DNA of 36,415 nucleotides from JAITWN01 sp964388175 (lineage in GTDB: Bacteria; Pseudomonadota; Gammaproteobacteria; SZUA-140), in NCBI GenBank assembly GCA_964388175.1, contig CAYLYS010000022.1:1-36415 (forward strand). Direction: 5' to 3'. Shown piece after piece: positions 32,293 through 36,415 of this stretch; the stretch's first letter is position 1; each line of letters starts with the position of its first letter. The position numbers were made by a program, and so were the translations under genes. Under the pieces are notes generated by a model. That model was not told where the DNA came from. It did no database searches and was given only the letters and a program-made list of their open reading frames with translations.

Positions 32293-33306
32293 ATGATTTC
32301 TCCGGCCCTGCTTCTGATCGGCTTTTCGATATTCAGCGCCCTGCTGCTGGCGCTGACGCATTTCCGCGAATCACGCTACGGCAACCAGAGCGGCGTACGT
32401 GCCATGGGCCTGGCACTGATCGCAGCGCTGACTGGTCTGCAGATCGCGCATTGGGGTTGGCTGTATCTTGATCTTCCTTGGGTCGATTCGGCGATCTATC
32501 GGATTCTGCTGTTCTCGGTGGCACCAGCCTTCTGGTGGTTCAGTCGACCGCTGCTGACCGCCGACGCCGGCGCGCGCTTTCAGGCCGTTCATCTCCTACA
32601 TGCACTTCCCATCGTCATCGCGCCCTGGCTTCCTGCCGGGATCGCGCTTCCGCTGGCCTTCATCGTCGGTAGTGCTTATCTGCTTGCGCTCGCTCGCGAC
32701 GTTTACCGCTTGCGTACACAGCGGGATCAGTTCGTCCGGGAACTGGGGCTACTCGGCGGGGTGTTCGCCCTTGCCATCGGCATTGCCGTGCTCGGCATGG
32801 TGCAGCCTCATCTGCCCGGCAAGCTCTTTTTCTCACTGTATGCCAGCGCCGTCGGGCTGGCGTTCCTGCTCGTACAGATCACGCTTGCACAGCGGCCGCA
32901 TCTGCCAGCGGAGGTGACCGAGACCGCCAAGGCGGCTTACGCTAATTCGACGCTGGCCCGTGTCGACAGCGGGGCGATGCTGGCGCAACTGGATGTCCTG
33001 ATGACAACCGAAAAAGTATTCCAGGATGCCGATCTGAGCCTGTCCGGGCTAGCGGAACGACTCCATCTCAGTCCCCATCAGCTGTCTGAACTGATCAACG
33101 TCAACCTGGGAAAGGGATTTTCACGATATTTGCGCGAACAACGCATCGCCGCTGCTAAGGAAATGCTATACACCGAGCCGTCTGCCTCGGTGCTTTCCGT
33201 GGGCCTGAGCGTCGGATTCAGTTCCCAGTCGAATTTCTATGAGGCATTCCGCGAAATCGAAGGGATGACCCCGGGCCAGTACCGCAAACTCCATACCCGC
33301 CAATAA
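32293..33306 (+). CDS. AraC-family regulator with N-terminal membrane domain
   Basis: A 337-residue protein. The first 200 residues contain about seven hydrophobic segments (for example near 3-21, 38-55, 67-85, 100-118, 120-138, 152-170 and 179-196), so the sensor is embedded in the membrane. The AraC-type DNA-binding domain is at about 240-335 (LSLSGLAERLHLSPHQLSEL for the first HTH, then VLSVGLSVGFSSQSNFYEAF for the second). This layout is known for orphan AraC regulators that sense membrane or lipid signals; the signal is unknown. It precedes, by 158 bases, the SDR-DUF2269-DUF4166 operon, its most likely target. Confidence 0.9.
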   Translation: MISPALLLIGFSIFSALLLALTHFRESRYGNQSGVRAMGLALIAALTGLQIAHWGWLYLDLPWVDSAIYRILLFSVAPAFWWFSRPLLTADAGARFQAVHLLHALPIVIAPWLPAGIALPLAFIVGSAYLLALARDVYRLRTQRDQFVRELGLLGGVFALAIGIAVLGMVQPHLPGKLFFSLYASAVGLAFLLVQITLAQRPHLPAEVTETAKAAYANSTLARVDSGAMLAQLDVLMTTEKVFQDADLSLSGLAERLHLSPHQLSELINVNLGKGFSRYLREQRIAAAKEMLYTEPSASVLSVGLSVGFSSQSNFYEAFREIEGMTPGQYRKLHTRQ

Positions 33307-33315
33307 CCTGCCATA

Positions 33316-33336
33316 CGTTCCGGAATGATCGTTCCG
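33316..33336. promoter_or_regulatory. Direct repeat upstream of the SDR operon
   Basis: CGTTCCG occurs twice, separated by GAATGAT, right after the araC-type gene. Half-sites repeated in the same direction are how AraC-family proteins often bind. The first copy also overlaps the palindrome TTCCGGAA. Confidence 0.35.
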
Positions 33337-33464
33337 TAGCGTAAATCCGCTTCGGTTCTATCAATCAGGAAGATCCATTGCCCGACATGCGCGAGACTCG
33401 AGGCGTCTTCACCCGAAGAGGAGCCTGTGATGAACGCTCGATCCGCCTCCCGGAAGGACGGGAG

Positions 33465-34340
33465 ATGAGAATTCTGCTCACCGGCGCCAGTGGATTCATT
33501 GGACGGAACCTGAAGCCCGTACTGGAAAGCATCGGTCATGAAGTCGTGCCGGTTTCGCGCCGCTACGGCGTCGATTTCACCCGCATGCTGTCAGCTCCGA
33601 ACTGGCTGCCCTGGCTCGATGATGTGGATGCGGTGATAAACGCGGTCGGCATCATCGGCGAGACCCGCGGCCAACGTTTCGATGTGCTGCACTCGATCGC
33701 GCCGAAGGCGCTGTTCGATGCCTGTGAGCAGGCAGGTGTACCGCGTGTGGTCCAGATTTCCGCGCTGGGCACGGACGATGCGGCCTTCTCCGCCTATCAT
33801 CTCAGCAAGCGGGATGCCGACGATCATTTGCGCAGCCTGGACCTGGACTGGTTCATCCTTCGGCCCGCGATCATTTATGGCCGGGGTGGCACGAGCGCGA
33901 AGCTGTTCATGCGTCTCGCCCGGCTACCGGTGCTGCCGGTACCGGGCGATGGCAGCCAGCGCTTACAGCCCGTGCATATCGCCGATCTCGTTGCGACGAT
34001 CATGCTCTGCCTGCATGCACCGGCCAAGCGGACCCTAGACGTAGTCGGCAACGAAACGGTTGATCTCGTCGAGTGGCTGCAACGCATGCGAGGTGCACAG
34101 GGACTGCCACCGGCGCCGGTACTGCGTCTGCCGGTGCGCGCCGTGATGGCAGCCGTCCATTTCGGACAATGGATCCACCCCATGATACGCGTCGAAAACA
34201 TCCGCATGCTGATGACCGGCACGTACGGCGAAGGCAGCGCGTGGCGCGAATTTCTCGGGCGCTCGGCACTCGACTTCACGCCCGAGCTGCTTTACGCCGA
34301 CGCTGCGGAGGCACTGGCATCCGGCAGGAACGCCTCATGA
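33465..34340 (+). CDS. NAD(P)-dependent epimerase/dehydratase-like SDR protein
   Basis: A 291-residue extended/atypical short-chain dehydrogenase. The Rossmann motif is LLTGASGFIGRNL at residues 4-16. VDAVINAVGI is the substrate-side loop, and YHLSKRDADDHL carries the Tyr-x-x-x-Lys pair, here Y-H-L-S-K. RPAIIYGRGG matches the NDUFA9/YbjT-like group, which often acts as a binding protein rather than an enzyme. The ATG at 33465 has GGGAG close upstream and begins the Rossmann fold directly; a longer open frame from 33378 adds unrelated residues. Its stop overlaps the DUF2269 start (ATGA). Substrate unknown. Confidence 0.88.
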   Translation: MRILLTGASGFIGRNLKPVLESIGHEVVPVSRRYGVDFTRMLSAPNWLPWLDDVDAVINAVGIIGETRGQRFDVLHSIAPKALFDACEQAGVPRVVQISALGTDDAAFSAYHLSKRDADDHLRSLDLDWFILRPAIIYGRGGTSAKLFMRLARLPVLPVPGDGSQRLQPVHIADLVATIMLCLHAPAKRTLDVVGNETVDLVEWLQRMRGAQGLPPAPVLRLPVRAVMAAVHFGQWIHPMIRVENIRMLMTGTYGEGSAWREFLGRSALDFTPELLYADAAEALASGRNAS

Positions 34341-34813
34341 TCTATCTGATCATCAAGACCCTACATATCCTGAGCATGGTACTGCTGTTCGGCACCGGAC
34401 TCGGCAGCGCCTGGTACAAATGGATGGCTGATCGCAGCGGACAGATCGCTCACATCGTCAACACCAACCGTCAGGTTGTGCTGGCGGACTGGTGCTTCAC
34501 CACACCTACCGTGATCTTTCAGCCCATCAGCGGAATCGCGCTGGCGATGATGACGGGGATTGCACTGACCACGCCGTGGGTCGTCGCCAGCCTGGCACTG
34601 TACGCCATCGCGGGCGCCTGCTGGCTGCCGGTGGTATGGCTGCAGATCCGCATGCATAGGCTCGCGCGGGCTGCACTCGAATCAGGCACAGCACTTCCTC
34701 CCGCCTACTGGCGAATGGCGCGCGCATGGTTCTGGCTCGGTGTTCCGGCCTTTAGCGCCATGGCGCTGATCGTCGTCCTGATGGTGTTCAGACAGATTCC
34801 GGGAGCAGCCTAG
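34337..34813 (+). CDS. DUF2269 integral membrane protein
   Basis: A 158-residue membrane protein with four hydrophobic segments (about residues 3-22, 48-70, 74-98 and 130-150). It has the DUF2269 opening pattern IIKTLHILSMVLLFGTGLGSAW, in which a His sits in the first helix. It is coupled to the SDR gene by an ATGA overlap and to the next gene by TAGTG. SDR and DUF2269 genes recur together in proteobacteria, but the joint function is not known. The longer open frame starting at 34073 overlaps the SDR gene and is rejected. Confidence 0.88.
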   Translation: MIYLIIKTLHILSMVLLFGTGLGSAWYKWMADRSGQIAHIVNTNRQVVLADWCFTTPTVIFQPISGIALAMMTGIALTTPWVVASLALYAIAGACWLPVVWLQIRMHRLARAALESGTALPPAYWRMARAWFWLGVPAFSAMALIVVLMVFRQIPGAA

Positions 34814-35397
34814 TGAAAGAAGGTCTGATACATAAAGCGTTAGGAGAAAACTGGGAAAAACTACAGGATCCGCTCAAGGCGCATCATCAAGCCAATCCCA
34901 GCGTCGATATCGGCCATCTCGACATCGAATTTCCGCACTGGATGACGCCCTATCTTCGCCTGCTCCAGCGATGCGGCGCGCTCCTGGCACGTGCAGGAAC
35001 ACAAGTACCGACGCGTGTCGAAAAGAATCTAGCTGGCGAATGCCAGCACTGGCGGCGCAGCATGCGCTTTCCCGACGGGAGCGTGGTGAAGTTCGACAGC
35101 TTCTGGGTGTCGGGCGAGGGCAATCGACTGACCGAGTACGTCAATCCGGCCATGGGGCTTGAAATGACTGTCCATGTCCACGGCGAGGAACTTCACTTCG
35201 AGGGCCGGCGTTTCATCCTCAAGCTTGGGCGCATTATCATCGGTCTGCCAGAATGGCTAATCCTCGGCCATACCACCATCGTCGAGCGTGCACTCGGAAT
35301 GAATGCATTCGCGATGGACTTCCGATTGACACACCCACTGTTCGGGCAGGTGTTTCGATACTCAGGAACGTTCGTCACCGAACGTCGGCCGATATGA
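34813..35397 (+). CDS. DUF4166 domain-containing protein
   Basis: A 194-residue soluble protein. The start is ALGENWEKLQDPLKAHH, the usual DUF4166 opening, and HWRRSMRFPDGSVVKFDSFW lies in the middle. The GTG start shares its G with the preceding TAG, so translation is probably coupled. In other bacteria DUF4166 is found fused to SDR domains. Here it is a separate protein in the same operon, which supports joint action. Biochemical function unknown. Confidence 0.87.
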   Translation: MKEGLIHKALGENWEKLQDPLKAHHQANPSVDIGHLDIEFPHWMTPYLRLLQRCGALLARAGTQVPTRVEKNLAGECQHWRRSMRFPDGSVVKFDSFWVSGEGNRLTEYVNPAMGLEMTVHVHGEELHFEGRRFILKLGRIIIGLPEWLILGHTTIVERALGMNAFAMDFRLTHPLFGQVFRYSGTFVTERRPI

Positions 35398-35468
35398 ATC
35401 ATATGCTCGCCGTCATTTGCGCGAAAGCCGGGCTCTGGAATCTGGAAAACCTTCAAGTCGCACTGAAA

Positions 35469-35484
35469 CCCGTTTTCACACGGG
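35469..35484. terminator. Weak hairpin between DUF4166 and alcohol dehydrogenase genes
   Basis: CCCGT-tttcac-ACGGG lies between the two converging genes. On the minus strand it is followed by TTTC only, so termination strength is doubtful. The rest of 35398-35521 shows nothing further. Confidence 0.35.
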
Positions 35485-35521
35485 CATGAGGCGATCATAA
35501 ATCGCACCAGGCTAACCGCTC

Positions 35522-36415
35522 CTAGGGCTGTAGCACAGCACGGCCGTGGATCTTGCCTTCGCGCAAACGCTGATACACCTCCACCGCTTTCTCCAGCGGG
35601 AAGCGCTCGACTTCGGCCTTGATGCGGCCGACCTCGGCCAGCGCGATCACCTCCATCAGCTCGGTGCGCGAACCCCAATAGGGTACGGAAACCTCGCAAC
35701 CATAGGGAGGACTGTTCGCCGCGTAATGCACCACGCCACCGGCCAGACCGATCACGCTCAGACGACTGTTGCGTCCGACCACGCGCACGCACAGATCCAC
35801 CGTCGGCTGCGCACCGACGATATCGAGCGCGACCGTCACCCCGCGCGCACCGGCGATCTTCGCGATCGCCTCCGCCGCTGCATCGGCATCACGCGTATTG
35901 ATCGTGTACTCGACACCGAGCCGACGCGCATGTTCAAGCTTGGCATCGTCGATATCCGCAGCGATCACCCGCGCCGGCGTCACCGCCTTCAGAATCTGCA
36001 AGGCCATGTGCCCCAGCCCACCGATACCGACCACCAGCACCGTCGCTTCCGGCGTCAGCAAAGGCAGCGCTGCCTTGATCGCGTGATAAGGCGTCAGCGC
36101 CGCATCGGCGAGCGGCGCCGCCTCGACCGGATCGAGCTTGCCCAGCGGCACCAACAAACGCGGCGACGGCACCAGCATGTACTCCGCCATCCCGCCATCG
36201 GAGCCGAGCCCGCCGCCATAGGACGGAATGCTCGCGTGATTCTCGCAATAATTCTCCGCCGAAGTCTGGCAAGTATGGCAACGCCCGCAACCCCAGGGGC
36301 CATAAACCGCCACCGGATCGCCTTCCTTCCAGCCCGTCACGCCTTCGCCGAGCGCAGCGATATAACCGGCATTCTCGTGACCGAGGGTGAACGGGCCCTT
36401 GAAGCCCATGTCGTG
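35522..36415 (-). CDS. Zinc-dependent alcohol dehydrogenase (MDR family), 5' end outside window
   Basis: Medium-chain zinc alcohol dehydrogenase closely resembling the secondary-alcohol dehydrogenase ADH-A of Rhodococcus. GHENAGYI contains the His-Glu catalytic-zinc ligands. CGRCHTCQTSAENYC gives the four structural-zinc cysteines (spacing 2, 2, 7). LADAALTPYHA includes the third ligand Asp. The NAD-binding glycine motif is VVGIGGLGHMALQIL. About 298 residues are present; the frame remains open to the window edge, and the first ATG inside (36409) is internal because family members have about 40 more N-terminal residues with the first zinc Cys. It converges on the DUF4166 gene. Confidence 0.94.
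   Translation of the reverse strand, partial: HDMGFKGPFTLGHENAGYIAALGEGVTGWKEGDPVAVYGPWGCGRCHTCQTSAENYCENHASIPSYGGGLGSDGGMAEYMLVPSPRLLVPLGKLDPVEAAPLADAALTPYHAIKAALPLLTPEATVLVVGIGGLGHMALQILKAVTPARVIAADIDDAKLEHARRLGVEYTINTRDADAAAEAIAKIAGARGVTVALDIVGAQPTVDLCVRVVGRNSRLSVIGLAGGVVHYAANSPPYGCEVSVPYWGSRTELMEVIALAEVGRIKAEVERFPLEKAVEVYQRLREGKIHGRAVLQP

Overview
The window is a GC-rich bacterial chromosome segment, most likely from a gammaproteobacterium. Class I adenylate cyclase (cyaA), CheZ, a TgpA-type transglutaminase and the overall gene content all point there. Order and genus cannot be fixed from sequence alone.

Layout. (1) 1-4664: end of argH, then cyaA and a Tat-exported TRAP solute-binding protein, all on the plus strand. 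(2) 4671-8489: dctM, dctQ and mnmG on the minus strand, so the TRAP membrane subunits converge on their presumed binding protein. (3) 8606-13039: a compact plus-strand operon of MoxR ATPase, DUF58 protein, TgpA-like transglutaminase and a lone cyclic-nucleotide-binding-domain protein. (4) 13040-15127: an AT-richer island, described below. (5) 15128-18329: a LysR regulator divergent from a polytopic membrane protein, then a periplasmic YceI protein and a SAM-dependent O-methyltransferase. (6) 18428-30279: a complete minus-strand chemotaxis cluster, read as cheY, cheZ, a STAS-domain gene, cheA, cheW, a cheY-like gene, cheW, two chemoreceptors, cheR, cheD and cheB. Two sigma-28 (FliA)-type promoters can be read, one before cheY and one in the gap before the STAS gene. 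(7) 30445-32250: an alkylation-repair pair, alkB and an AraC-HTH/O6-methylguanine methyltransferase fusion. (8) 32293-35397: a membrane-anchored AraC-type regulator followed by an SDR - DUF2269 - DUF4166 operon. (9) 35522-36415: a zinc alcohol dehydrogenase that runs off the right edge.

The main find is the island at 13311-15081. It is a tandem array of four integron gene cassettes with four attC sites and no integrase in the window, i.e. a CALIN (cluster of attC sites lacking an integron-integrase). In three of the four cassettes the first 10-11 bases are the exact reverse complement of the R'' end of the same cassette's attC, as expected if each was once a circle. The cargo is an unrecognised 150-residue protein whose reading frame ends inside its attC, a Nudix hydrolase, an unrecognised 130-residue protein, and a 292-bp cassette with no convincing gene.

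The chemotaxis cluster holds everything needed for signalling (receptors, CheA/CheW), adaptation (CheR/CheB/CheD), output (CheY) and termination (CheZ). It also has two less usual parts: a second CheY-like protein with a repeated acidic/basic pentapeptide tail, and a STAS protein with a histone-like basic N-terminus.
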